Shown in pieces: positions 1-9,003 of a stretch of 64,000 nt of DNA. Every line of letters begins with the position of its first letter. The stretch's first letter is position 1. Position numbers and translations under genes: made by a program. This DNA is from Oribacterium sp. oral taxon 102. Lineage in GTDB: Bacteria; Bacillota; Clostridia; Lachnospirales; Lachnospiraceae. The DNA is taken from assembly GCF_013394775.1 (NCBI RefSeq), contig NZ_JABXYT010000001.1, positions 2,182,001-2,246,000 on the forward strand, read 5' to 3'. The notes beneath the pieces were generated by a model. The model did not search any database, was not told the origin of the DNA, and saw only the letters and a list, made by a program, of their open reading frames with translations.

Positions 1-1201
1 GGTCATGGACGACGACGCCGTCGTCCGCGGTGACCGGGAGATGTTCGAGAAGCTCGACCTCTTCCAAGACTATCCTCTGGACGGTCACGCCCCCTACCTG
101 CCGCCGAAGTCGCTGAGCGCCTACTCCATGGCAGGCATCCGGACAGACCACGAGGCGACCAGCTTCGACTACGCACTGGAGGAGCTCCGAAACGGCATCC
201 ATGTGCATATCCGTGAGGGCAGCGCCGCGCGGAACGAAACGGCGATCGTCAGCGGCATCGTGAAGCACCATATCGATACGACGCACTTCTCCTTCTGTAC
301 GGACGACAAGCATATCGAGGATATCCTCCGCGAGGGGCACATCAATCACAATGTCCGGCTCGCCGTCTCTCTCGGCATGGAGCCGGTCGCCGCGATTCAG
401 ATGGCGACCATACACACGGCGCGGCACTACGGGCTCCGCACCCTCGGCGCAATCGCTGCGGGCTATCAGGCAGATCTCGTCGTCGTAGATAACCTCAGGG
501 ACTTCCGGGTTTCTCGGGTCTTTCATAAGGGCGTTCCGGTAAGCACAGACACGCCGAAGATCTACCCCTGCCCGAAGGCGCTGAAGCAGACCGTCCACCT
601 GAAGGAGCTGCACGCTGCGGATTTCCTGCTCCCGATCCGGAAGAAGGAAAGTGCAGTCATCGGTCTCACACCGGGACAGATCACGACAGAACGACTCCTC
701 GAGCAGTTCGAACAGACGGAGAACTTCGACTGCAGCACACACCCAGGCTTCCAGAAGATCGCCGCAGTGGAACGCCACAAAAACACCGGTCTGATCGGTG
801 TCGGGATCTGCCGCGGCTACGGCATCCGCGGCGGCGCGATCGCCTCCTCCGTTTCCCACGACTCTCACAACATTATCGTGATCGGGGACAATGAGCGGGA
901 TATGGCACTCGCGGTCAACGAGATCACCCGGGTACAGGGCGGCTACACGGTTGTAGCGGACGGTGCGGTCTATGAGACGCTCCCGCTCCCGATCATGGGG
1001 CTGATGAGCGACGCCGGCTTCACCGCCGTAGAGGAAAAGCTGCAGAGAATGAAGAAGAAGGCGATGGAAATGGGTGTCACGCCCGGCATCGCCCCGTTCA
1101 TCGCCCTTTCCTTCCTCGCGCTTCCGGTCATCCCGGAGCTTCGCATCACCCCGAGAGGACTCTGTGAGGTCACGGAAAAGGGCCCGAAGCTCTGCAAATA
1201 A
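1..1201 (+). CDS. ade: Adenine deaminase, C-terminal part (5' end outside window)
   Basis: Converts adenine to hypoxanthine plus ammonia (purine salvage), cytosolic. The visible part holds the amidohydrolase metal-site motifs DGHAP near residue 26, IRTDHE near 45 and FCTDDKH near 97. It then has the family's separate C-terminal domain ending in a conserved GIAPFIALSFLALPVIPELR-type stretch. Full-length family members are roughly 570-600 residues; only about 398 are visible. The frame is open at base 1, so the ATG at 5 is almost certainly internal. It is followed by a hairpin at 1241-1277. Identification is confident; only the N-terminus is missing. Confidence 0.93.
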   Translation, partial: VMDDDAVVRGDREMFEKLDLFQDYPLDGHAPYLPPKSLSAYSMAGIRTDHEATSFDYALEELRNGIHVHIREGSAARNETAIVSGIVKHHIDTTHFSFCTDDKHIEDILREGHINHNVRLAVSLGMEPVAAIQMATIHTARHYGLRTLGAIAAGYQADLVVVDNLRDFRVSRVFHKGVPVSTDTPKIYPCPKALKQTVHLKELHAADFLLPIRKKESAVIGLTPGQITTERLLEQFEQTENFDCSTHPGFQKIAAVERHKNTGLIGVGICRGYGIRGGAIASSVSHDSHNIIVIGDNERDMALAVNEITRVQGGYTVVADGAVYETLPLPIMGLMSDAGFTAVEEKLQRMKKKAMEMGVTPGIAPFIALSFLALPVIPELRITPRGLCEVTEKGPKLCK

Positions 1202-1240
1202 CCCGCGTAAAACAGGTAAGCTCCAGCAAAATAAAAGCCG

Positions 1241-1277
1241 CGTGCCTGCCCCCAATCAGAGATCGGGGGCAGGCACG
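1241..1277 (-). terminator. Rho-independent terminator of the antiporter gene
   Basis: A perfect 13-bp stem (arms CGTGCCTGCCCCC and its complement) with an 11-nt loop. On the minus strand it is followed by GCGGCTTTTATTTT, so it serves the antiporter ending at 1322. It could also slow transcription from ade on the plus strand, where no T-run follows. Confidence 0.7.
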
Positions 1278-1321
1278 TATTGACAAACCATGCTGCTTAC
1301 CTTATTCACATCGCTTTTTGC

Positions 1322-3079
1322 TTATACCTCTTGCCCGGCAATTCCATCTACAGATCCTGTTTCAGTCCTACATCCTCCGGAGGCAGTGTGACGCTTCCGT
1401 TCTCCGGCACGAAGCATGGGATTCCGATGCAGCACCAGCACATCCCCCTCACGCAGCCTCGTCTGTCCGTCCGGGATGATGATCTCACTGCCTCGCTCTA
1501 TCATGACCACCAGTCCGATATTTTTCTTGCCGCACTCCATCACCGTTCTTCCGTCCTGCTTCTTCCCTACAGTTTTCTCCGTCAGATGGACGCCCTCGAT
1601 GTCCGATGCACTCTTCGCTGCAAGGGTGATCCGATCCCCCGGAAGGATCTGCGTATCTCCCTTTGGCACGATATTCTCATAAACCATATATCCCCGGTCC
1701 CGCAGGCTTCCCGCAATGCCTGCCCGCATTTTCTGCCGATCCAGCCGGAATTCTCTCTCCCTTTGCAGAAGCACCAGCAGCGTATCCGGCGGGAAGGAGA
1801 GCTCCCGAAGCGCCTTTCCCGCCCACTGGTGTCCCTCGGGAACCGTAAACTGGATGAACTGTACCGGCTTCTGCTCCGAATAGTCGTTGAAGGTTTTCAG
1901 CACATCCTCATCTGCACTGATCATATCCAGCCGCTCCGCCAGGAAGGGCAGTGCCGTCCCCTGTACCAGTATGGAAAAGAGCACCACAGTAAGCACCAGA
2001 TGATAAATGTCGGTTCCCGATCCTTCTACTGCAAGGATCGCCATGATCGCAAACACAATGGACGCGGCACCCCGGAGCCCCGCGAAGGAAACCAGCAGAA
2101 CCTGGTTCCACCGGGCTCCGAGGGGGCGGAGCAGTCCAAGCACGACCAGCGGGCGAACCAGAAAGCTCATTACCACAGCGATCACCACAGCAGGCAGCAG
2201 CACCGAGGGAATGCGGGAGGGCGTAGCGAGGAGCCCTAAGAGAAAAAAGAGAAACATCTGCATCATCCCCGTTATGCCGTCGAAGAAATTCACCAGCTCC
2301 TTCTTCCCCGGTATCTCGGCATTTCCCAGAATGATCCCCACGAGATAGGCGGAGAGATAGCCGTTTCCTCCGAAATAGGCGGGAAGCGCATAGGCAAGCA
2401 GAGCGATCGCCACCACTGCCACCGTCCCATAGCCTCCGGTCGCGAAGGGAAAGCGCTTCAGAAAGGCTATGGCAAGTGCCGCGATCAGGAGCCCGCAGCC
2501 CACGCCGAAGCTCAGCTGCTTCCACAAAAGCAGGGGGATGGAATCCCCCGACGTCCCGCTGATCACTCCGATCATAATCATGGTCAGCATATAAGCGGCA
2601 GGGTCATTGGAGCCGGACTCGATCTCCAGAAGGGACGCAGTGCCGTACCTGAGATTCAGCCGCTTGCTTCGCAGGATAGAGAATACGGACGCGGCATCTG
2701 TTGATCCCAGAATCGCGCCGATCAGGACGCTCTCCGCCAGCTGCCAGCCCAGCAGCAGATGTGTAAAAAGCCCCGTGAGAAGCGCCGTCAGGAGAACGCC
2801 CGCCGACGCAAGCAGGGACGCCTGCCCCGCTACCGGCCTCGCCAATTTCCAGTTGGTGCCGAAGCCTCCATAGAACATGATAAAAATGAGGGCAACGCCC
2901 GCTCCGATCTCCGCGAAGCGGTAGTTCTCGAAGTCGATCCGGAATATCCCGTCGATCCCGAAAAGCATGCCGATAAGCATGAAGGCAAGCAGAGCCGGTA
3001 TACCGATGCGATCCGCAACCTTGTCGAAGAGAATGCAGGCAAGGATAACGATCGCGATAAATATCAGTAAAAACTCCAT
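1322..3079 (-). CDS. K+(Na+)/H+ antiporter, NhaP2/CvrA type
   Basis: Inner-membrane monovalent cation:proton antiporter of the CPA1 family. Residues about 1-385 are a run of hydrophobic helices typical of the Na_H_Exchanger domain (ILGSTDAASVFSILR carries the conserved acidic pair). Residues about 400-550 are a soluble TrkA_C-like regulatory region (FTVPEGHQWAGKALRELSFP, then PGDRITLAAK and REGDVLVLHR). This two-part layout and length (585 aa) match NhaP2/CvrA potassium/proton antiporters. It is a monocistronic minus-strand gene with its own terminator at 1241-1277. The transported ion is inferred from family only. Confidence 0.88.
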   Translation of the reverse strand: MEFLLIFIAIVILACILFDKVADRIGIPALLAFMLIGMLFGIDGIFRIDFENYRFAEIGAGVALIFIMFYGGFGTNWKLARPVAGQASLLASAGVLLTALLTGLFTHLLLGWQLAESVLIGAILGSTDAASVFSILRSKRLNLRYGTASLLEIESGSNDPAAYMLTMIMIGVISGTSGDSIPLLLWKQLSFGVGCGLLIAALAIAFLKRFPFATGGYGTVAVVAIALLAYALPAYFGGNGYLSAYLVGIILGNAEIPGKKELVNFFDGITGMMQMFLFFLLGLLATPSRIPSVLLPAVVIAVVMSFLVRPLVVLGLLRPLGARWNQVLLVSFAGLRGAASIVFAIMAILAVEGSGTDIYHLVLTVVLFSILVQGTALPFLAERLDMISADEDVLKTFNDYSEQKPVQFIQFTVPEGHQWAGKALRELSFPPDTLLVLLQREREFRLDRQKMRAGIAGSLRDRGYMVYENIVPKGDTQILPGDRITLAAKSASDIEGVHLTEKTVGKKQDGRTVMECGKKNIGLVVMIERGSEIIIPDGQTRLREGDVLVLHRNPMLRAGERKRHTASGGCRTETGSVDGIAGQEV

Positions 3080-3275
3080 CTTTCCTCCTGTGAGCCTGTC
3101 TCTCTGTCTATCCCCGCACTCCGCGCTGCATCCAGCATTTCAGGCATCCCCTTGATTTATCGCAGCAATGCAAGAATGCCGGCTTTCAGGGAAGCGTCGA
3201 TTTATTCACTACTCTTATGCCATGTACGCGGACATGGAGGAATCGGCGCTTCTTCAGAATGCGGAGCTCATGCGG

Positions 3276-4652
3276 TCAGGCTCTTCGCTTTTCAAGAATC
3301 TCCCGGGCAACGAAAACGCCGCTCGCGGAGGCGTGGGAAAGGGAATGCGTGATCCCACTGCCGTCCCCGATGATATAGAGCCCCTTATGCCGACTCTCCA
3401 GATGCTGATCCACGCTGACCTCCATATTGTAGAACTTGACCTCCACGCCATAGAGCAGCGTATCGTCATTCGCCGTCCCCGGCGCGATCTTGTCGAGAGC
3501 GTAGATCATTTCGATAATGCCGTCGAGGATCCGCTTCGGCAGCACAAGGCTCAGATCCCCCGGCGTCGCGTTCAGGGTCGGCGTCACAAAGGCCTCCGTG
3601 ATGCGGCTGTGTGTGGAGCGCTGTCCGCGGATCAGGTCGCCGAAGCGCTGCACCATGACACCGCCGCCGAGCATATTGCTGAGGCGCGCAATCGACTCTC
3701 CATAGCCGTTGGAATCCTTGAAGGGCTCTGAGAAATGCTTCGCCACCAGCAGCGCGAAATTGGTATTCTGCGTCTGCTTCGCCGGATCCTCATAGCTGTG
3801 CCCGTTTACGGTAATGATGCCGTTCGTATTCTCATTGACAACCGCCCCCTTCGGATTCATGCAGAAGGTCCGCACCAGATCCCCATACTTCTGGGTGCGG
3901 TATACGATCTTGCTCTCATAGAGCTCGTCTGTCAGATGGGAAAAGACCTCCGCCGGAAGCTCCACCCGAACGCCGAGATCCACTCGATTTGAGTTGACCG
4001 GAATCTCCAGATCCTTACAGATCGTTTCCATCCACTTGCTGCCGCTCCGTCCGACAGAGATCACGCAGTCCCTGCATCGGAGACTCCGCTTCCCGGTGCG
4101 GATCTCATAGCCGCCGGGTATGACCTCGACCTTCTCCACCGGCTCGTCAAAGCAGAAGTCGACCCTTTCCCGAAGATAAGCGTAAAGGTTCTCGAGCACG
4201 ACATAGTTAATATCCGTGCCGAGATGCCGCACCGAGGCATCCAGCAGATGCAGATCGTTCTGTATACAGAGCTTCTTGAATTTCGTGCCGCTCGTCGAGT
4301 AGAGCCTCGTCCCCTCCCCGCCATACGCCATATTGATCTCATCCACATAGCGCATCAGCTCGATTGCCTGCTTCTTCCCGATGTACTCATACAGCGTCCC
4401 GCCGAAGTCATTGGTAATATTGTATTTCCCGTCGGAAAAGGCGCCCGCGCCGCCGAAGCCGCTCATAATCGAGCAGCTCCGGCAGCCGATGCAGGACTTG
4501 ATTCGCTCTCCGTCAATCGGGCACTTTCTCCGATCAAGCGCGTGCCCCGCCTCGATCACGCCGATCTTCCGCTCCGGCTGCTGTTTCGTCAGCTCAAATG
4601 CCGAGAAAATCCCGCCCGGCCCCGCTCCGATAATCAATACGTCGTAATCCAT
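3276..4652 (-). CDS. FAD-dependent dehydrogenase (COG2509-like)
   Basis: A 458-aa flavoprotein. It starts with a dinucleotide-binding motif (VLIIGAGPGGIFSAFEL, residues 5-21). A Cys-rich segment CPIDGERIKSCIGCRSC near residues 44-60 and GFGGAGAFSDGKYN follow, hallmarks of the uncharacterised FAD-dehydrogenase family COG2509. A second FAD contact, GLYIIGDGSGITHSLSHASA, lies near the C-terminus. An AGGAGGG ribosome site precedes the ATG. The substrate is unknown. The gene stands alone between the antiporter and tRNA-Gly. Confidence 0.85.
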   Translation of the reverse strand: MDYDVLIIGAGPGGIFSAFELTKQQPERKIGVIEAGHALDRRKCPIDGERIKSCIGCRSCSIMSGFGGAGAFSDGKYNITNDFGGTLYEYIGKKQAIELMRYVDEINMAYGGEGTRLYSTSGTKFKKLCIQNDLHLLDASVRHLGTDINYVVLENLYAYLRERVDFCFDEPVEKVEVIPGGYEIRTGKRSLRCRDCVISVGRSGSKWMETICKDLEIPVNSNRVDLGVRVELPAEVFSHLTDELYESKIVYRTQKYGDLVRTFCMNPKGAVVNENTNGIITVNGHSYEDPAKQTQNTNFALLVAKHFSEPFKDSNGYGESIARLSNMLGGGVMVQRFGDLIRGQRSTHSRITEAFVTPTLNATPGDLSLVLPKRILDGIIEMIYALDKIAPGTANDDTLLYGVEVKFYNMEVSVDQHLESRHKGLYIIGDGSGITHSLSHASASGVFVAREILEKRRA

Positions 4653-4867
4653 TTTCCCTCCTGATAGAGAGCCTCCCCTATGCTATGCCATGCTCTGCTC
4701 TCCTCTGCGCGCCTTTTATAGAAGCGCCGGAAGCGCCCCTTCCGCAGGCTCTCCCTGTCCTGTCCCGATCCGCTTCCCTGACCTGTTACATCATACTAAA
4801 TCTCCCTTTATAAAGAAAGCGCTTTTCTCCCTGCATCCGAAAAAAACATAGTGCGGTAATTCAGGGC

Positions 4868-4896
4868 TTGACATCCCTCTGTTTTTTTAGTAAGGT
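4868..4896 (+). promoter_or_regulatory. Sigma-70-type promoter of tRNA-Gly
   Basis: TTGACA at 4868-4873 and TAAGGT at 4891-4896 with a 17-bp spacer, about 20 nt upstream of the tRNA 5' end. Confidence 0.75.
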
Positions 4897-4915
4897 ATAG
4901 AAGTTCTGAAATACT

Positions 4916-4987
4916 GCGCGAGTAGTAGAGTGGTACTACGTCTCCTTGCCAAGGAGAAGGTCGCGGGTCCGATTCCCGTCTCGCGCT
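4916..4987 (+). tRNA. tRNA-Gly (anticodon GCC)
   Basis: The cloverleaf folds by eye. The acceptor stem GCGCGAG (4916-4922) pairs with CTCGCGC (4980-4986). The anticodon stem TCTCC/GGAGA encloses the loop TTGCCAA, giving anticodon GCC. The T-arm is GCGGG-TCCGATT-CCCGT. CCA is not encoded: after the discriminator T the sequence is CGA. A promoter lies directly upstream and a terminator directly downstream, so it is a single-tRNA transcription unit. Confidence 0.96.
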
Positions 4988-4993
4988 CGATTG

Positions 4994-5034
4994 AAAAAGA
5001 AGGGGAGGTGTTGCTTCCCCTTCTTTTTATTTTT
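4994..5034. terminator. Bidirectional terminator between tRNA-Gly and the GNAT gene
   Basis: The stem AAAAAGAAGGGGA pairs with TCCCCTTCTTTTT around a short loop. It is T-rich on the plus strand (end of tRNA-Gly) and A/T-flanked on the minus strand (end of the acetyltransferase gene, whose stop lies in the hairpin), so it can serve both converging units. Confidence 0.85.
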
Positions 5035-5488
5035 CTTTGTATTTTTTCATCAAATGCCGCAGCTGCGGCATTTCCGGCGTTTCCACTATGGAAAAGCCCA
5101 GCGCCTCATAGAGGCTTCTCGCGGTCTTATTCCGATCATAAACAGTCAGAGAAATGCTTCCGATGCCCTCCTCTTCGAATACACATTCTATCAGTGCCTG
5201 CAGCGCCCGCTTTCCGAAGCCTCTTCCGGTTCGATCGGGATCGATGAGGAACCTCCCGATATGCACATTATCCTGCTCACGGCGAATTCTCTGTATGACT
5301 CCCAGAAATACATCCCCTTCAAAGATAGAGAACACCCCCTCCAATGCGCGCAGCTTCTCAGGACACAGCGGATAGGATATCCTATCCCCCATCCACTGCT
5401 CCTGAAAAGCGCTCCCTCTTTGATTAGACCAGCTGCACAGCAGCGCGGCATTCCGTTCCCCGATGCCTTTTTCGAGCCGGATTCCCAT
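5027..5488 (-). CDS. GNAT-family N-acetyltransferase
   Basis: A 153-aa protein of the acetyl-CoA-dependent GNAT fold. The acetyl-CoA loop is seen as DPDRTGRGFGKRALQALIE (about residues 84-102), followed by the typical C-terminal VYDRNKTARSLYEALGF motif. Target unknown. Its ATG overlaps the glf stop codon (TGATG), so it is translationally coupled as the third gene of the reductase-glf-GNAT unit. Confidence 0.85.
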   Translation of the reverse strand: MGIRLEKGIGERNAALLCSWSNQRGSAFQEQWMGDRISYPLCPEKLRALEGVFSIFEGDVFLGVIQRIRREQDNVHIGRFLIDPDRTGRGFGKRALQALIECVFEEEGIGSISLTVYDRNKTARSLYEALGFSIVETPEMPQLRHLMKKYKEK

Positions 5489-6609
5489 CAGCCAAGCTCC
5501 GCCCGGCTGCGCTCCAGCGCCGCTGCGATAACCTGATCCATATCATAGTAACGGTACTCTCCGAGACGCCCGCCGAAGAGGACGCGCTCCTCCTTCTCCG
5601 CGAGCGCACGGTAGCTCTGATAGAGCGTGCCGTTCTTCTCATCATTGACCGGGTAATACGGCTCGTCTCCGGGCTTCCACTCCGAGCTGTACTCCCGGCT
5701 GATTACCGTCTTCGGGAGCTCCCGTCCCTCCCTGTCCTTCCCGAACGTGAACCATTTATGCTCAATGATCCGTGTCCACGGCGTCTCCCGGTCGGTGTAG
5801 TTTACAGCGGCATTTCCCTGGAAATTCGGGATATCCAGCGTCTCCGTCTCGAAACGAACGGAACGATATTCCAGCGTGCCCAGACGGTAGCCGAAGTAGG
5901 CATCCACCGCACCGGTGTACAGCACTCGGTCTGCCATAGCATTCCACCGCTCCCGATCCGAGAGATAGTCCGTATTCAGACGCAGCTCTGTATCGCCGAG
6001 CAGATTCTCCACCAGCGCCGTATAGCCATCCTTCGGGATTCCCTGATAGAGCGCATTGAAGTAGTTGTTGTCGAAGGTAAAGCGCACCGGAAGCCGCTTG
6101 ATAATGAACGCCGGAAGCTCCGTGCACGGACGCCCCCACTGCTTCTCCGTATAGCCCTTGATCAGCTTCTCATAGATATCCGTCCCGACCAGACGGATCG
6201 CCTGCTCCTCGAGGTTCTTCGGCTCCGTGATGCCTGCCGCGCTCCTCTGCCGCTCGATCTCCGCCGCGGCCTCCTCCGGCGTCACGACATTCCACATTTT
6301 ATTAAAGGTATACATATTGAAGGGAAGCGAATAGAGCTCTCCGCGGAAGTTCGCTACCGGCGCATTCGTGAAGCGGTTGAACTCTGCGAAGCGGTTCACA
6401 TAGTCCCAAACCGTTCTGTCATTCGTATGGAAGATATGCGCGCCGTACTGGTGAACCTGTATACCCTCTACTTCCTTCGTATAAACATTTCCGGCAATCT
6501 GCGCTCTTTTGTCAATAACAAGCACGCGCTTTCCCGCCTTCCCCGCCTCCTGCGCGAAGACGGCGCCGTAGAGTCCCGCACCGACGATCAGATAATCATA
6601 ATGTTCCAT
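5488..6609 (-). CDS. glf: UDP-galactopyranose mutase
   Basis: Flavoenzyme that isomerises UDP-galactopyranose and UDP-galactofuranose, providing galactofuranose for surface glycans. It shows the N-terminal FAD motif YLIVGAGLYGAVFAQEA. Downstream it has the GLF-specific GAHIFHTND stretch, FNMYTFNKMW, EKQWGRP and the NYTDRETPWTRIIEHK block, and length (373 aa) is normal. I chose the ATG at 6609 (MEHYDY) because GGACGGAG precedes it; a TTG at 6627 would add six residues. It lies 14 bp after the reductase gene and overlaps the GNAT start. Confidence 0.93.
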   Translation of the reverse strand: MEHYDYLIVGAGLYGAVFAQEAGKAGKRVLVIDKRAQIAGNVYTKEVEGIQVHQYGAHIFHTNDRTVWDYVNRFAEFNRFTNAPVANFRGELYSLPFNMYTFNKMWNVVTPEEAAAEIERQRSAAGITEPKNLEEQAIRLVGTDIYEKLIKGYTEKQWGRPCTELPAFIIKRLPVRFTFDNNYFNALYQGIPKDGYTALVENLLGDTELRLNTDYLSDRERWNAMADRVLYTGAVDAYFGYRLGTLEYRSVRFETETLDIPNFQGNAAVNYTDRETPWTRIIEHKWFTFGKDREGRELPKTVISREYSSEWKPGDEPYYPVNDEKNGTLYQSYRALAEKEERVLFGGRLGEYRYYDMDQVIAAALERSRAELG

Positions 6610-6623
6610 GTTCTCCGTCCTTA

Positions 6624-7964
6624 TCAAAGCGCGAATAGATCATTCAGGCTCTCCGACATCGTCGGATGCGTAAAAATGAAGTCCCGCAGCACCGTGTATT
6701 TCATCCGCTGATCGATCGCCAGCTTCACCATATTGATAAGCTCATGGGACTCTGCGCAGAACAGCTCCGCACCGAGGATATAGCCCTCCGGATCGATCAG
6801 CGCTTTCAGCATTCCCTCCGTCCTGCGAAGCACCTTCGCCTTCGGAATCGACGCAGCAGGCATCGATACAACGCGGTAGGAAAGCCCCCTCTTTGTTGCC
6901 TCCACTTCATTGAGACCCACCCGGGAAAACGGCGGAGTCAGAAATACGGAATAGGAGAAGGCGCCCCGGTTTTCCGTCGTCCGCCCGCCCTCACTGAGCA
7001 GCGCCGAGAGCACAATGCGGCTGTCATCCAGCGAAATATAGGTGAACTGCAGCTTGCCGCAGACATCTCCGGCAGCCCAGATATGCTCTGCCGTAGTCCG
7101 AAGATGTGCGTCTGTCTCCACCGCGCCGCGCAAAGAGAGCTGCACGCCCGCCCGCTCCGCGTGGAGCGCCTCCGTGTTCGGGCGGCGTCCGGTCGCAAGC
7201 AGGATCGCATCACTCTCAAGAGAGGCTTCCGCACCCCCTATGCTATAATGCAGCGTCCCGCCCTCTATCCGGTGAATACCGACGCCGCGGAGGATCCGGA
7301 TGCCCTTTGCCTCCAGCACTGCCTGAATGCTCTCCGCAATATCCCTGTCCTCTCTCGGCAGGAAGAGATCTCCGTCCTGCAGGATCGTCACACGGCTCCC
7401 GAAATCCGCATACATGGAAGCGAATTCCAGCCCGATATAGCCGCCTCCCACGATACTGAGCCGCTCCGGAAGCTCCGAAAGTGCCATGATCGTCTCCGAC
7501 AGGAATACCTTTCCGCTCTCCCGCACCCCGGTGATCTCCGGAATCACCGGTACGGAGCCGGTATTGATCAGAAATTTCTCCGCCGAAAGCGTAAGACACC
7601 CGCCGGCGCTCTGCACCTCGATATGGTGGCTGTCAGTGAAGGAAGCGATTCCGTCAACCACCTCTACCCCTGCCTGCAAAAGCTTCTCATAGTTTGCTTT
7701 CCGGAGCGCCGCAGTCAATGCGCGCTTCTCTTCTATCGTCCTACGGTAATACGCCCGCTGCGCTTCGAAATCGCCCTTCGGCGCATTCTGCGCGTCGGTA
7801 ATCAGCCGCTTGGACGGGATGCAGCCAACATTGATGCAGGTTCCGCCATACATCTCTGCAGACTTCTCCACCAGCGCCACATGCTTTCCCTGCTTCGCAA
7901 GCTTCGCAGCGAGCGTCTTCCCCGCCTTTCCGAAGCCGATCACGATCATATCATAGCTCTTCAT
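6624..7964 (-). CDS. Pyridine nucleotide-disulfide oxidoreductase, RclA/hypothiocyanous-acid-reductase-like
   Basis: A 446-aa flavin disulfide reductase. The N-terminal IGFGKAGKTLAAKLAKQG FAD motif and the redox pair C43-C48 in GGTCINVGCIPSKR closely resemble E. coli RclA and related hypothiocyanous acid reductases. A second nucleotide motif, IVGGGYIGLEFASMYADFG, and AAGDVCGKLQFTYISLDDSR follow. The dimerisation domain ends in THPTMSESLNDLF, and here too the HP of the lipoamide-dehydrogenase family is kept. The likely role is defence against oxidative thiol-reactive halogen species; mercuric reductase is unlikely because no N-terminal metal domain or C-terminal CC pair is seen. It is first gene of a unit with glf and GNAT. 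Confidence 0.82.
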   Translation of the reverse strand: MKSYDMIVIGFGKAGKTLAAKLAKQGKHVALVEKSAEMYGGTCINVGCIPSKRLITDAQNAPKGDFEAQRAYYRRTIEEKRALTAALRKANYEKLLQAGVEVVDGIASFTDSHHIEVQSAGGCLTLSAEKFLINTGSVPVIPEITGVRESGKVFLSETIMALSELPERLSIVGGGYIGLEFASMYADFGSRVTILQDGDLFLPREDRDIAESIQAVLEAKGIRILRGVGIHRIEGGTLHYSIGGAEASLESDAILLATGRRPNTEALHAERAGVQLSLRGAVETDAHLRTTAEHIWAAGDVCGKLQFTYISLDDSRIVLSALLSEGGRTTENRGAFSYSVFLTPPFSRVGLNEVEATKRGLSYRVVSMPAASIPKAKVLRRTEGMLKALIDPEGYILGAELFCAESHELINMVKLAIDQRMKYTVLRDFIFTHPTMSESLNDLFAL

Positions 7965-8055
7965 CCTCTATCTTCCCTATCCTTTCCGTTTTTAATGCTG
8001 CCCGCGATTCTTCCGCGCACTCATGGCGCTAGTTTACAACAAAATTCCTATGATG

Positions 8056-8100
8056 AAAAGGGCATTTCCGCAGGCGAAAGCCCGGCAGAAATGCCCTTTT
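8056..8100 (-). terminator. Terminator of the zinc uptake operon
   Basis: AAAAGGGCATTTC (8056-8068) pairs with GAAATGCCCTTTT (8088-8100). On the minus strand it lies about 50 nt past the znuB stop and ends in TTTT. Confidence 0.8.
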
Positions 8101-8151
8101 CTATATCCTGTTCCATTCTCTTCTCTGTCTCTGCACTTCACCGCCCTGTTC

Positions 8152-9003
8152 TCATTTCCCGCCGCTCCGGAGCAGTCCTATGATATAGAACAGCGCAAAC
8201 ACGACGATATCCACCGCCACAATAGTCGAACCGACCGGCGTTCCGCCGAGAATCGAGATCAGGATCCCGAAGAGCGCGCAGAGCACGGAGAGCATGGCAG
8301 AGCAGATCGTAACCGCACGGAAATTCCGATAGACGCGCATCGCCGACAGCGCCGGAAAGATGATAAGCGCAGAGATCAGGAGAGAGCCGACGAGATTCAT
8401 CGCCAGCACAATAATTACCGCAATGATGACCGCAATCAGCAGATTGTAGCCATCGGCATTGGTTCCGACCGCCCTTGAGAAGTTCTCGTCGAAGGTAACG
8501 GCGAAGATCTTGTTGTAGAAGAACAGAAATATCGCCAGCACCAGCACAGAGAGTATCCCGCAGAGCCAGACCTCCCCGATCCGGAGCGTCAGGATAGAGG
8601 TCGAGCCGAAAAGCGTGCTGCACACATCCCCCGAGAGATTGGAGGAGCTGGAGAAGAGATTCATCAGAAGATAGCCGATCGCCAGCGCGCCGACAGAGAT
8701 CATCGCGATCGCGGCGTCGCCCTTGATCCTCGCGTTCTGTCCGGTTTTCAGCAGAAGCACCGCACAGAGTATCGTCACAGGAAAGACGAAGTACAGGTCA
8801 TTCGTGAGCTTCAGAATCGAAGCGATCGCCATTGCGCCGAACGCCACATGGCTCAGCCCGTCTCCGATGAAGGAGAAGCGCTTCAGTACCAGCGTGACCC
8901 CCAAAAGCGAGGAGCAGAGTGCGATCAATACCCCGACGATCAGCGCATAGCGAACGAAGGGGTAAGCGAAGTACAGCGCAAGTTTGTTAAAAAGCAGCGT
9001 CAT
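8152..9003 (-). CDS. znuB: Zinc/manganese ABC transporter permease
   Basis: ABC-3 family integral membrane permease (about 283 aa, 8-9 hydrophobic helices). The family signature is GDGLSHVAFGAMAIASIL near residues 45-62, and a conserved SALIIFPALSAMRV helix lies in the C-terminal half. The open frame reaches 9114, but the ATG at 9003 (MTLLFNKL) has an AAGGGGG ribosome site and fits family length. It overlaps the 3' end of znuC by 17 bp. It is the last gene of the operon, before the terminator at 8056-8100. Confidence 0.9.
   Translation of the reverse strand: MTLLFNKLALYFAYPFVRYALIVGVLIALCSSLLGVTLVLKRFSFIGDGLSHVAFGAMAIASILKLTNDLYFVFPVTILCAVLLLKTGQNARIKGDAAIAMISVGALAIGYLLMNLFSSSSNLSGDVCSTLFGSTSILTLRIGEVWLCGILSVLVLAIFLFFYNKIFAVTFDENFSRAVGTNADGYNLLIAVIIAVIIVLAMNLVGSLLISALIIFPALSAMRVYRNFRAVTICSAMLSVLCALFGILISILGGTPVGSTIVAVDIVVFALFYIIGLLRSGGK

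Noticed and set aside
6666..8183. Plus-strand 505-codon open frame
   Set aside because: Antisense of the RclA-like reductase, whose FAD and CxxxxC motifs are clear.
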